64,000 bases of DNA from Hydractinia symbiolongicarpus (GCF_029227915.1 NC_079875.1:41375201-41439200); one strand, 5' to 3'; positions 1-10,690 are shown, counted from the stretch's first letter. A program made the numbers and translations. The notes: a model not told the origin generated them from the sequence alone.

Positions 1-209
1 GAGTCCGGGATTTACGGGAAGTCGCGGGTTTTCGTTTGCCGGCGATTAAACTTCTTTTATTCAGCGTCTCATCAAAAATGAAAACATTTGTAAAAACTAC
101 AAGTCTCATGGGCTTTAGTGGTGAAATAATAATTTAAAAAATCGTTCGGGAAATGAGTTTACACCCTGGGTACTCTCTTTGTATACTTTTGACTTTACGG
201 GCCTAGTCC

Positions 210-412
210 GGGATTTACGGGAAATCGCAGGTTTTCGTTTGCCGGCGATTAACTTTCTTTTATTCAGCGTCTCATCAAAATTGAAAACATTTTTGAAAAC
301 TGCAAGTCTCATGCGTTTTAGTGGTGAAAAAATAATTTAAAAAATCGTTCGGGAAATGAGCTAACTCCCTGGGTACTTTCTTTGTATACTTTTGACTATG
401 CGGGCCGAGTCC
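210..412 (+). repeat. Representative type C monomer
   Basis: This 203-bp unit shows linked variants seen again at about 1.1, 6.7, 13.4, 17.9, 21.5, 33.3, 47.1 and 52.3 kb: cgcagg near position 20, caaaattgaaaac in the dyad (breaks one stem pair), aactgcaagtctc, and often gagctaactcc. A one-base-shorter form with aactcccgggtac occurs at about 975, 1168, 13547, 20247 and elsewhere. It is usually preceded by a unit ending in gggcctagtcc. Confidence 0.8.
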
Positions 413-615
413 GGGGTTTACGGGAAATGGCGGGTTTTCGTTTGCAGGCGATTAAACTTCTTTTATTCAGCGTCTCATCAAAAATGAAAACATTTTTGAA
501 AACTACAAGTCTCAAGCGTTTTAGTGGTGAAAAGATAATTTAAAAAATCGTTTTGGAAATGAGTTTACTCACAGGGTACTTTCTTTGTATACATTCGACT
601 ATACGGGCCAAGCCC
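413..615 (+). repeat. Representative type D monomer (A-like head, B tail)
   Basis: This unit begins ggggtttacgggaaatggcggg and carries tctcaagcg, gaaaagataat and cgttttggaaatgag. It then switches to the type B signature ctcacaggg plus cattcg...caagccc. The C-to-D-to-B order recurs many times (for example 1.2-1.6, 5.7-5.9, 13.6-13.8, 20.3-20.5, 47.2-47.5 kb). D is therefore a stable composite, not a one-off hybrid. In the right half of the window (about 47-62 kb) it acquires a private ttttggtggtg change. Confidence 0.8.
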
Positions 616-2814
616 GGGATTTAAGTGAAATCGCGGGTTTTCGTTTGCCGGCGATTAAACTTCTTTTATTCAGCGTCTCATCAAAAATGTAAACATTTTT
701 GAAAACTACAAGTCTTATGCGTTTTAGTGGTGAAAAAATAATTTAAAAAATCGTTCTGGAGATGAGTTTACTCACAGGGTACTTTCTTGGTATACATTCG
801 ACTATACGGGCCAAGCCCGGGATTTACGGGAAATCGCGGGTTTTCGTTTGCCGGCGATTAAACTTCTTTTATTCAGCGTCTCATCAAAATTGAAAACATT
901 TTTGAAAACTGCAATTCTCATGCGTTTTAGTGGTGAAAAAATAATTTAAAAAATCGTTCGGGGAATGAGCTAACTCCCGGGTACTTTCTTTGTATACTTT
1001 TGACTATACGGGCCTAGTCCAGGATTTACGGGAAATCGCAGGTTTTCGTTTGCCGGCGATTAAACTTCTTTTATTCAGCGTCTCATCAAAATTGAAAACA
1101 TTTTTGAAAACTGCAATTCTCATGCGTTTTAGTGGTGAAAAAATAATTTAAAAAATCGTTCGGGGAATGAGCTAACTCCCGGGTACTTTCTTTGTATACT
1201 TTTGACTATGCAGGCCGAGTCCGGGGTTTACGTGAAATGGCGGGTTTTCGTTTGCCGGCGATTAAACTTCTTTTATTCAGCGTCTTATCAAAAATGAAAA
1301 CATTTTTGAAAACTACAAGTCTCAAGCGTTTTAGTGGTGAAAATATAATTTAAAAAATCGTTTTGGAAATGAGTTTACTCACAGGGTACTTTCTTTGTAT
1401 ACATTCGACTATACGGGCCAAGCCCGGGATTTACGGGAAATCGCGGGTTTTCGTTTGCCGGCGATTAAACTTCTTTTATTCAGCGTCTCATCAAAAATGA
1501 AAACATTTGTAAAAACTACAAGTCTCATGGGCTTTAGTGGTGAAATAATAATTTAAAAAATCGTTCGGGAAATGAGTTTACACCCTGGGTACTCTCTTTG
1601 TATACTTTTGACTTTACGGGCCTAGTCCGGGATTTACGGGAAATCGCAGGTTTTCGTTTGCCGGCGATTAACTTTCTTTTATTCAGCGTCTCATCAAAAT
1701 TGAAAACATTTTTGAAAACTGCAAGTCTCATGCGTTTTAGTGGTGAAAAAATAATTTAAAAAATCGTTCGGGAAATGAGCTAACTCCCTGGGTACTTTCT
1801 TTGTATACTTTTGACTATGCGGGCCGAGTCCGGGGTTTACGGGAAATGGCGGGTTTTCGTTTGCAGGCGATTAAACTTCTTTTATTCAGCGTCTCATCAA
1901 AAATGAAAACATTTTTGAAAACTACAAGTCTCAAGCGTTTTAGTGGTGAAAAGATAATTTAAAAAATCGTTTTGGAAATGAGTTTACTCACAGGGTACTT
2001 TCTTTGTATACATTCGACTATACGGGCCAAGCCCGGGATTTAAGTGAAATCGCGGGTTTTCGTTTGCCGGCGATTAAACTTCTTTTATTCAGCGTCTCAT
2101 CAAAAATGTAAACATTTTTGAAAACTACAAGTCTTATGCGTTTTAGTGGTGAAAAAATAATTTAAAAAATCGTTCTGGAGATGAGTTTACTCACAGGGTA
2201 CTTTCTTGGTATACATTCGACTATACGGGCCAAGCCCGGGATTTACGGGAAATCGCGGGTTTTCGTTTGCCGGCGATTAAACTTCTTTTATTCAGCGTCT
2301 CATCAAAATTGAAAACATTTTTGAAAACTGCAATTCTCATGCGTTTTAGTGGTGAAAAAATAATTTAAAAAATCGTTCGGGGAATGAGCTAACTCCCGGG
2401 TACTTTCTTTGTATACTTTTGACTATACGGGCCTAGTCCAGGATTTACGGGAAATCGCAGGTTTTCGTTTGCCGGCGATTAAACTTCTTTTATTCAGCGT
2501 CTCATCAAAATTGAAAACATTTTTGAAAACTGCAATTCTCATGCGTTTTAGTGGTGAAAAAATAATTTAAAAAATCGTTCGGGGAATGAGCTAACTCCCG
2601 GGTACTTTCTTTGTATACTTTTGACTATGCAGGCCGAGTCCGGGGTTTACGTGAAATGGCGGGTTTTCGTTTGCCGGCGATTAAACTTCTTTTATTCAGC
2701 GTCTTATCAAAAATGAAAACATTTTTGAAAACTACAAGTCTCAAGCGTTTTAGTGGTGAAAATATAATTTAAAAAATCGTTTTGGAAATGAGTTTACTCA
2801 CAGGGTACTTTCTT

Positions 2815-3630
2815 TGTATACATTCGACTATACGGGCCAAGCCCGGGATTTACGGGAAATCGCGGGTTTTCGTTTGCCGGCGATTAAACTTCTTTTATTC
2901 AGCGTCTCATCAAAAATGTAAACATTTTTGAAAATTACAAGTCTTATGCGTTTTAGTGGTGAAAAAATAATTTAAAAAATCGTTCTGGAGATGAGTTTAC
3001 TCACAGGGTACTTTTTTTGTATACATTCGACTATACGGGCCAAGCCCGGGATTTACGGGAAATCGCGGGTTTTCGTTTGCTGGCGATTAAACCTCTTTCA
3101 TTAAGCGCCTCATCAAAAATGAAAACATTTTTGAAAACTGCAAGTCTCAGGCGTTTTAGTGGTGAAAAATAATTTAAAACATCGTTCGGGAAATAAGTTT
3201 ACTCCCTGGGTACTTTCTTTGTATACATTCGACTATACGGGCCAAGCCCGGGATTTACGGGAAATCGCGGGTTTTCGTTTGCCGGCGATTAAACTTCTTT
3301 TATTCAGCGTCTCATCAAAAATGTAAACATTTTTGAAAATTACAAGTCTTATGCGTTTTAGTGGTGAAAAAATAATTTAAAAAATCGTTCTGGAGATGAG
3401 TTTACTCACAGGGTACTTTTTTTGTATACATTCGACTATACGGGCCAAGCCCGGGATTTACGGGAAATCGCGGGTTTTCGTTTGCTGGCGATTAAACCTC
3501 TTTCATTAAGCGCCTCATCAAAAATGAAAACATTTTTGAAAACTACAAGTCTCAGGCGTTTTAGTGGTGAAAAATAATTTAAAACATCGTTCGGGAAATA
3601 AGTTTACTCCCTGGGTACTTTCTTTGTATA
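2815..3630 (+). repeat. 2-monomer tandem duplication, 405 bp
   Basis: Two adjacent dimers repeat at an offset of 405 bp. Both carry gtaaacatttttgaaaattac, ctggagatgag, the 'actttttttgtatac' form, tttgctggcg and gcgcctcatc. They also share a one-base-short gaaaaataatttaaaacatcg block, which explains 405 rather than 406. One difference is seen: ctgcaag in the first copy and ctacaag in the second (around 3140/3545). Confidence 0.88.
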
Positions 3631-4263
3631 CTTTTCACTATACGGGCCGAGCCCGGGATTTACGGGAAATGGCGGATTTTCGTTTGCCGGCGATTAAACT
3701 GCTTTTATTCAGCGTCTCATCAAAAATGAAAACATTTTTGAAAACTACAAGTCTCATGCGTTTTAGTGGTGAAAAGATAATTTAAAAAATCGTTTTGGAA
3801 ATGAGTTTACTCACAGGGTACTTTCTTTGTATACATTCGACTATACGGGCCAAGTCCGGGATTTACGGGAAATCGCAGGTTTTCGTTTGCCGGCGATTAA
3901 ACCACTTTCTTTAAGCGTCTCATCAAAAATGAAAACATTTTTGAAAACTACAAGTCTCATGCGTTTTAGTGGTGAAAAAATAATTTAAAATATCGTTCGG
4001 GAAATAAGTTTACTCCCTGAGCACTTTCATTGTATACATTCGACTATAGAGGCCAAGCCAGGGATTTACAGGAAATCGCGGGTTTTCGTTTGCAGGCGAT
4101 TAAACTTCTTTTATTCAGCGTCTTCTCAAAAATGAAAACATTTTTGAAAACTACAAGTCTGATGCGTTTTAGTGGTGAAAAGATAATTTAAAAAATCGTT
4201 TTGGAAATGAGTTTACTCACAGGGTACTTTCTTTGTATACATTCGACTATACGAGCCGAGTCC

Positions 4264-4466
4264 TGGATTTACGGGAAATCGCAGGTTTTCGTTTGCCGGC
4301 GATTAAACTTCTTTTATTCAGCGTCTCATCAAAAATGAAAACATTTTTGAAAACTACAAGTCTCATGCGTTTTAGTGGTGAAAAAATAATTTAAAAAATC
4401 GTTCGGGAAATGAGTTTACTCCCTGGGTACTTTCTTTGTATACTTTTGACTATACGGGCCGAGTCC
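4264..4466 (+). repeat. Representative type A monomer
   Basis: This 203-bp unit illustrates the commonest variant: ttcttttattcagcg after the GCCGGC block, cgttcgggaaatgagtttactccctggg in two adjoining blocks, and a tail of cttttgactatac followed by gggccgagtcc. It carries the cgcagg substitution near position 20, shared with many units. Type A tails and type A middle blocks are usually linked, but they recombine with other types. The type names are mine, for orientation only. Confidence 0.85.
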
Positions 4467-4488
4467 GGGATTTACGGGAAATCGCGGG
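4456..4488 (+). other. Four-run G-tract (possible G-quadruplex motif), example copy
   Basis: Four GGG runs lie at 4456-4458, 4467-4469, 4476-4478 and 4486-4488 with loops of 8, 6 and 7 nt, spanning the monomer junction. The motif is on the + strand and is present about once per unit. The cgcagg/ggcagg and gcggatttt variants lose the fourth run. The 8-nt loop is slightly longer than the strict 1-7 rule, so folding is uncertain. Confidence 0.55.
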
Positions 4489-4531
4489 TTTTCGTTTGCC
4501 GGCGATTAAACTTCTTTTATTCAGCGTCCCA

Positions 4532-4553
4532 TCAAAAATGAAAACATTTTTGA
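4532..4553. other. Central dyad of the monomer (example copy)
   Basis: Perfectly complementary 9-bp arms TCAAAAATG and CATTTTTGA flank a 4-nt AAAA loop, at monomer positions 66-87. The dyad recurs in most units. The attgaaaac, aataaaaac, aattaaaac and catttctg variants each break one stem pair. The gtaaac variant lengthens the stem. Short-loop dyads of this kind can extrude as hairpins or cruciforms. Enrichment of dyads has been described for centromeric satellites that lack CENP-B boxes. Function here is inference. Confidence 0.85.
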
Positions 4554-4583
4554 AAACTACAAGTCTCATGCGTTTTAGTGGTG

Positions 4584-4601
4584 AAAAAATAATTTAAAAA
4601 A
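4584..4601 (+). other. Phased A-tracts in the AT-rich block (example copy)
   Basis: Two A6 runs at 4584-4589 and 4596-4601 are centred 12 bp apart and follow A/T runs at monomer positions 68-72, 75-78, 81-85, 87-90 and 107-110. Near-helical spacing of A-tracts is associated with curved DNA. In A10-run units (14.1-34 kb, 49.0 kb) the first tract is lengthened and the intervening T is lost without changing length. Confidence 0.5.
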
Positions 4602-4646
4602 TCGTTCGGAAAATGAGTTAAATCCCTGGGTACTTTCTTTGTATAC

Positions 4647-4662
4647 ATTCGACTATACGGGC
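4647..4662 (+). other. CENP-B-box-like string with spacer one base short (example copy)
   Basis: Type B tails contain TTCG, then actata, then CGGG. The CENP-B box consensus NTTCGNNNNANNCGGGN needs seven bases between TTCG and CGGG, with A at the fifth; here there are six, with A at the fourth. All core bases are present but the spacing is off by one. Type A tails have TTTG and lose the left half. I do not call it a functional box. Confidence 0.3.
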
Positions 4663-4670
4663 CAAGCCCG
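4658..4670. other. Second dyad, type B tails only (example copy)
   Basis: CGGGC and GCCCG flank CAA at the end of type B units, crossing into the next monomer. In type A tails the corresponding string is CGGGC-CGA-GTCCG, which breaks one pair. The A/B difference therefore switches this dyad on or off. Confidence 0.7.
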
Positions 4671-4872
4671 GGATTTACCAGAAATCGCGGGTTTTCGTTT
4701 GCCGGCGATTAAACTTCTTTTATTCAGCGTCTCATCAAAAATGTAAACATTTTTGAAAACTACAAGTCTTATGCGTTTTAGTGGTGAAAAAATAATTTAA
4801 AAAATCGTTCTGCAGATGAGTTTACTCACAGGGTACTTTCTTTGTATACATTCGACTATACGGGCCAAGCCC
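4670..4872 (+). repeat. Representative type B monomer
   Basis: This 203-bp unit shows the second major variant. The middle block reads ctcacaggg instead of ctccctggg, and the tail reads cattcgactatac then gggccaagccc instead of cttttgactatac then gggccgagtcc. It also has the gtaaac form of the central dyad and the local ctgcagatgag variant. Elsewhere type B units often carry cctctttcattaagcg or ccactttctttaagag in the 45-60 block. The B tail creates a CGGGC/GCCCG dyad and a CENP-B-like string that type A lacks. Confidence 0.85.
4735..4756. other. Extended dyad variant (10-bp arms, 2-nt loop)
   Basis: In units with gtaaac the dyad becomes TCAAAAATGT and ACATTTTTGA around AA, a nearly perfect 22-bp palindrome. 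This form appears throughout the window, nearly always in a unit that follows a type B tail (for example 686, 2918, 13868, 15290, 20566, 30900, 49970, 60682). Confidence 0.8.
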
Positions 4873-6139
4873 GGGATTTACCAGAAATCGCGGGTTTTCG
4901 TTTGCGGGCGATTAAACTTCTTTTATTCAGCGTCACATCAAAAATGTAAACATTTTTGAAAAATACAAGTCTTATGCGTTATAGTGGTGAAAAAATAATT
5001 AAAAAATCGTTCTGCAGATGAGTTTACTCACAGGGTACTTTCTTTGTATACATTCGACTATACGGGCCAAGTACGGGATTTACCAGAAATCGCGGGTTTT
5101 CGTTTGCCGGCGATTAAACTTCTTTTATTCAGCGTCTCATCAAAAATGAAAACATTTTTAAAAACTACAAGTCTCATGCGATTTAGTGGTGAAAAAATAA
5201 TTTAAAAAATCGTTCGGGAAATGAGTTTACTCCCTGGGTACTTTCTTTGTATACTTTTGACTATGCGGGCCGAGTCCGGGATTTACGGGAAGTCGCGGGT
5301 TTTCGTTTGCCGGCGATTAAACTTCTTCTATTCAGCGTCTCATCAAAAATGAAAACATTTTTAAGAACTACAAGTCTCATGGGCTTTAGTGGTGAAATAA
5401 TAATTTAAAAAATCGTTCTGCAGATGAGTTTACTCACAGGGTACTTTCTTTGTATACATTCGACTATACGGGCCAAGCCCGGGATTTACCAGAAATCGCG
5501 GGTTTTCGTTTGCCGGCGATTAAACTTCTTTTATTCTGCGTCTCATCAAAAATGAAAACATTTTTAAAAACTACAAGTCTCATGCGTTTTAGTGGTGAAA
5601 AAATAATTTAAAAAATCGTTCGGGAAATGAGTTTACTCCCTGGGTACTTTCTTTGTATACTTTTGACTATGCAGGCCGAGTCCGGGGTTTACGGGAAATG
5701 GCGGGTTTTCGTTTGCCGGCGATTAAACTTCTTTTATTCAGCGTCTCATCAAAAATGAAAACATTTTTGAAAACTACAAGTCTCAAGGGTTTTAGTGGTG
5801 AAAAGATAATTTAAAAAATCGTTTTGGAAATGAGTTTACTCACAGGGTACTTTCTTTGTATACATTCGACTATACGGGCCAAGCCCGGGATTTATGGGAA
5901 ATCGCGGGTTTTCGTTTGCCGGCGATTAAACTTCTTTTATTCAGCGTCTCATCAAAAATGAAAACATTTTTAAAAACTACAAGTCTCATGGGCTTTTGTG
6001 GTGAAATAATAATTTAAAAAAGCGTTCGGGAAATGAGTTTACTCCCTGGGTACTTTGTTTGTATACTTTTGACTATACGGGTCGAGTCCGGGATTTACGG
6101 GAAACCGCGGATTTTCGTTTGAGGGCGATTAAAAATCTT

Positions 6140-8575
6140 CTATTCAGCGTCTCATCAAAAATGAAAACATTTTTAAAAACTACAAGTCTCATGGGCTTTA
6201 GTGGTGAAATAATAATTTAAAAAATCGTTCTGCAGATGAGTTTACTCACAGGGTACTTTCTTTGTATACATTCGACTGTACGGGCCAAGCCCGGGATTTA
6301 CCAGAAATCGCGGGTTTTCGTTTGCCGGCGATTAAACTTCTTTTATTCTGCGTCTCATCAAAAATGAAAACATTTTAAAAAACTACAAGTCTCATGCGTT
6401 TTAGTGGTGAAAAAATAATTTAAAAAATCGTTCGGGAAATGAGTTTACTCCCTGGGTACTTTCTTTGTATACTTTTGACTATACGGGCCGAGTCCGGGAT
6501 TTACGGGAAGTCGCGTGTTTTCGTTTGCCGGCGATTAAACTTCTTTTATTCAGCGTCTCATCAAAAATGAAAAGATTTTTAAAAACTACAAGTCTCATGG
6601 GCTTTAGTGGTGAAATAATAATTTAAAAAATCGTTCGGGAAATGAGTTTACACCCTGGGTACTTTCTTTGTATACTTTTGACTATACGGGCCTAGTCCGG
6701 GATTTACGGGAAATCGCAGGTTTTCGTTTGCCGGCGATTAAACTTCTTTTATTCAGCGTCTCATCAAAATTGAAAACATTTTTGAAAACTGCAAGTCTCA
6801 TGCGTTTTAGTGGTGAAAAAATAATTTAAAAAATCGTTCGGGAAATGAGCTAACTCCCTGGGTACTTTCTTTGTATATTTTTCACTATGCAGGCCGAGTC
6901 CGGGGTTTACGGGAAATGGCGGGTTTTCGTTTGCCGGCGATTAAACTTCTTTTATTCAGCGTCTCATCAAAAATGAAAACATTTTTGAAAACCACAAGTC
7001 TCAAGGGTTTTAGTGGTGAAAAGATAATTTAAAAAATCGTTTTGGAAATGAGTTTACTCACAGGGTACTTTCTTTGTATACATTCGACTATACGGGCCAA
7101 GCCCGGGATTTACGGGAAATCGCGGGTTTTCGTTTGCCGGCGATTAAACTTCTTTTATTCAGCGTCTCATCAAAAATGAAAACATTTTTAAAAACTACAA
7201 GTCTCATGGGCTTTAGTGGTGAAATAATAATTTAAAAAATCGTTCGGGAAATGAGTTTACTCCCTGGGTACTTTGTTTGTATACTTTTGACTATACGGCC
7301 GAGTCCGGGATTTACGGGAAATCGCGGATTTTCGTTTGAGGGCGATTAAAATTCTTTTATTCAGCGTCTCATCAAAAATGAAAACATTTTTGAAAACTAC
7401 AAGTCTCATGGGCTTTAGTGGTGAAATAATAATTTAAAAAATCGTTCTGCAGATGAGTTTACTCACAGGGTACTTTCTTTGTATACATTCGACTATACGG
7501 GCCAAGCCCGGGATTTACCAGAAATCGCGGGTTTTCGTTTGCCGGCGATTAAACTTCTTTTATTCTGCGTCTCATCAAAAATGAAAACATTTTAAAAAAC
7601 TACAAGTCTCATGCGTTTTAGTGGTGAAAAAATAATTTAAAAAATCGTTCGGGAAATGAGTTTACTCCCTGGGTACTTTCTTTGTATACTTTTGACTATA
7701 CGGGCCGAGTCCGGGATTTACGGGAAGTCGCGTGTTTTCGTTTGCCGGCGATTAAACTTCTTTTATTCAGCGTCTCATCAAAAATGAAAAGATTTTTAAA
7801 AACTACAAGTCTCATGGGCTTTAGTGGTGAAATAATAATTTAAAAAATCGTTCGGGAAATGAGTTTACACCCTGGGTACTTTCTTTGTATACTTTTGACT
7901 ATACGGGCCTAGTCCGGGATTTACGGGAAATCGCAGGTTTTCGTTTGCCGGCGATTAAACTTCTTTTATTCAGCGTCTCATCAAAATTGAAAACATTTTT
8001 GAAAACTGCAAGTCTCATGCGTTTTAGTGGTGAAAAAATAATTTAAAAAATCGTTCGGGAAATGAGCTAACTCCCTGGGTACTTTCTTTGTATATTTTTC
8101 ACTATGCAGGCCGAGTCCGGGGTTTACGGGAAATGGCGGGTTTTCGTTTGCCGGCGATTAAACTTCTTTTATTCAGCGTCTCATCAAAAATGAAAACATT
8201 TTTGAAAACCACAAGTCTCAAGGGTTTTAGTGGTGAAAAGATAATTTAAAAAATCGTTTTGGAAATGAGTTTACTCACAGGGTACTTTCTTTGTATACAT
8301 TCGACTATACGGGCCAAGCCCGGGATTTACGGGAAATCGCGGTTTTCGTTTGCCGGCGATTAAACTTCTTTTATTCAGCGTCTCATCAAAAATGAAAACA
8401 TTTTTAAAAACTACAAGTCTCATGAGCTTTAGTGGTGAAATAATAATTTAAAAAATCGTTCGGGAAATGAGTTTACTCCCTGGGTACTTTGTTTGTATAC
8501 TTTTGACTATACGGCCGAGTCCGGGATTTACGGGAAATCGCGGATTTTCGTTTGAGGGCGATTAAAATTCTTTTA
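6140..8575 (+). repeat. 6-monomer higher-order unit, 1217 bp, two tandem copies
   Basis: The ctgcagatgag marker at about 6230 recurs at 7447 (offset 1217). So do the cattttaaaaaactac, gaaaagattttt and tatatttttcac variants and the gagggcgattaaaattc units. Differences include actgtacggg versus actatacggg near 6277/7494 and a one-base loss near 8340. Related ctgcagatgag monomers also lie at about 4810, 5011 and 5418, so this marker is confined to 4.8-7.5 kb. Confidence 0.85.
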
Positions 8576-10690
8576 TTCAGCGTCTCATCAAAAATGAAAA
8601 CATTTTTGAAAACTACAAGTCTCATGCGTTGTAGTGGTGAAAAAATAATTTAAAAAATCGTTCGGTAAATGAGTTTACTCCCTGGGTACTTTCTTTGTAT
8701 ACTTTTGACTATGCGGGCCGAGTCCGGGATTTACGGGAAGTCGCGGGATTTTGTTTGCCGGCGATTAAACTTCTTTTATTCAGCGTCTCATAAAAAATGA
8801 AAACAATTTTAAAAACTACAAGTCTCATGGGCTTTAGTGGTGAAATAATAATTTAAAAAATCGTTCGGGAAATGAGTTTACACCCTGGGTACTTTCTTTG
8901 TATACTTTTGACTATGCGGGCCGAGTCCGGGGTTTACGGGAAATGGCGGGTTTTCGTTTGCCGGCGATTAAACTTCTTTTATTCAGCGTCTCATCAAAAA
9001 TGAAAACATTTTTGAAAACTACAAGTCTCAAGCGTTTTAGTAGTGAAAAGATGATTTAAAAAATCGTTTTGGAAATGAGTTTACTCACAGGGTACTTTCT
9101 TTGTATACATTCGACTATACGGGCCAAGCCCGGGATTTACGGGAAATCGCGGGTTTTCGTTTGCCGGCGATTAAACTTCTTTTATTCAACGTCTCATCAA
9201 AAATGAAAACATTTTTAAAAACTACAAGTCTCATGGGCTTTAGTGGTGAAATAATAATTTAAAAAATCGTTCGGGAAATGAGTTTACTCCCTGGGTACTT
9301 TGTTTGTATACTTTTGACTATACGGCCGAGTCCGGGATTTACGGGAAATCGCGGATTTTCGTTTGAGGGCGATTAAAATTCTTTTATTCAGCGTCTCATC
9401 AAAAATGAAAACATTTTTGAAAACTACAAGTCTCATGCGTTGTAGTGGTGAAAAAATAATTTAAAAAATCGTTCGGTAAATGAGTTTACTCCCTGGGTAC
9501 TTTCTTTGTATACTTTTGACTATGCGGGCCGAGTCCGGGATTTACGGGAAGTCGCGGGATTTCGTTTGAGGGCGATTAAAATTCTTTTATTCAGCGTCTC
9601 ATCAAAAATGAAAACATTTTTGAAAACTACAAGTCTCATGCGTTGTAGTGGTGAAAAAATAATTTAAAAAATCGTTCGGTAAATGAGTTTACTCCCTGGG
9701 TACTTTCTTTGTATACTTTTGACTATGCGGGCCGAATCCGGGATTTACGGGAAGTCGCGGGATTTTGTTTGCCGGCGATTAAACTTCTTTTATTCAGCGT
9801 CTCATAAAAAATGAAAACAATTTTAAAAACTACAAGTCTCATGGGCTTTAGTGGTGAAATAATAATTTAAAAAATCGTTCGGGAAATGAGTTTACACCCT
9901 GGGTACTTTCTTTGTATACTTTTGACTATGCGGGCCGAGTCCGGGGTTTACGGGAAATGGCGGGTTTTCGTTTGCCGGCGATTAAACTTCTTTTATTCAG
10001 CGTCTCATCAAAAATGAAAACATTTTTGAAAACTACAAGTCTCAAGCGTTTTAGTAGTGAAAAGATGATTTAAAAAATCGTTTTGGAAATGAGTTTACTC
10101 ACAGGGTACTTTCTTTGTATACATTCGACTATACGGGCCAAGCCGGGATTTACGGGAAATCGCGGGTTTTCGTTTGCCGGCGATTAAACTTCTTTTATTC
10201 AGCGTCTCATCAAAAATGAAAACATTTTTAAAAACTACAAGTCTCATGGGCTTTAGTGGTGAAATAATAATTTAAAAAATCGTTCGGGAAATGAGTTTAC
10301 TCCCTGGGTACTTTGTTTGTATACTTTTGACTATACGGCCGAGTCCGGGATTTACGGGAAATCGCGGATTTTCGTTTGAGGGCGATTAAAATTCTTTTAT
10401 TCAGCGTCTCATCAAAAATGAAAACATTTTTGAAAACTACAAGTCTCATGCGTTGTAGTGGTGAAAAAATAATTTAAAAAATCGTTCGGTAAATGAGTTT
10501 ACTCCCTGGGTACTTTCTTTGTATACTTTTGACTATGCGGGCCGAGTCCGGGATTTACGGGAAGTCGCGGGATTTCGTTTGCCGGCGATTAAACTTCTTT
10601 TATTCAGCGTCTCATAAAAAATGAAAACAATTTTAAAAACTACAAGTCTCATGGGCTTTAGTGGTGAAATAATAATTTAAAAAATCGTTC
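8570..10690 (+). repeat. 4-monomer higher-order block with one extra hybrid monomer
   Basis: Units bearing gcgttgtagtggtg occur at about 8626, 9437, 9640 and 10450, giving offsets of 811, 203 and 810 bp. The four-monomer unit contains the tacggccgagtcc one-base deletion, the gagggcgattaaaattc unit, the gcgggattttgtttgcc unit and a D-like unit with ttttagtagtg. The extra 203-bp step between 9437 and 9640 is a hybrid monomer, described separately. Confidence 0.83.
9540..9605 (+). other. Crossover-type junction inside a hybrid monomer
   Basis: This monomer begins like the units near 8740 and 9760 (gggaagtcgcgggat) and continues like the units near 9360 and 10370 (tttcgtttgagggcg, then attaaaattc). 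Neither parent contains both halves. The switch falls between about 9560 and 9572. It coincides with the one extra monomer that breaks the local 4-mer register, which is what an unequal exchange or template switch would leave behind. Confidence 0.7.

Larger units (their letters stand above)
22..2918 (+). repeat. 7-monomer higher-order unit, 1419 bp, two tandem copies
   Basis: Bases 22-1499 match 1441-2918 at an offset of 1419 bp. The unit is seven monomers minus two single-base deletions in the aactcccgggtac units. I compared many private variants (gactttacggg, taagtgaaatcgc, actttcttggtatac, cgtgaaatgg, gaaaatataat) and found them all in both copies, with no difference seen. Identity stops at 21/1440 (g versus a) and at 1500/2919 (a versus t). 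The near-perfect match implies a very recent duplication or gene-conversion event. Confidence 0.93.

Noticed and set aside
4647-4662. A true CENP-B box
   Set aside because: The spacer between TTCG and CGGG is six bases, not seven, so the canonical 17-bp box is not satisfied in any unit I inspected. It is kept only as a low-confidence resemblance.
4264-4872. RNA polymerase III A/B boxes (tagtggtga; gttcgagaa in some units) suggesting tRNA- or 5S-derived repeats
   Set aside because: Matches are partial, the gttcga form occurs only in a minority of units, spacing does not fit tRNA or 5S promoters, and no cloverleaf or 5S-like fold is evident.
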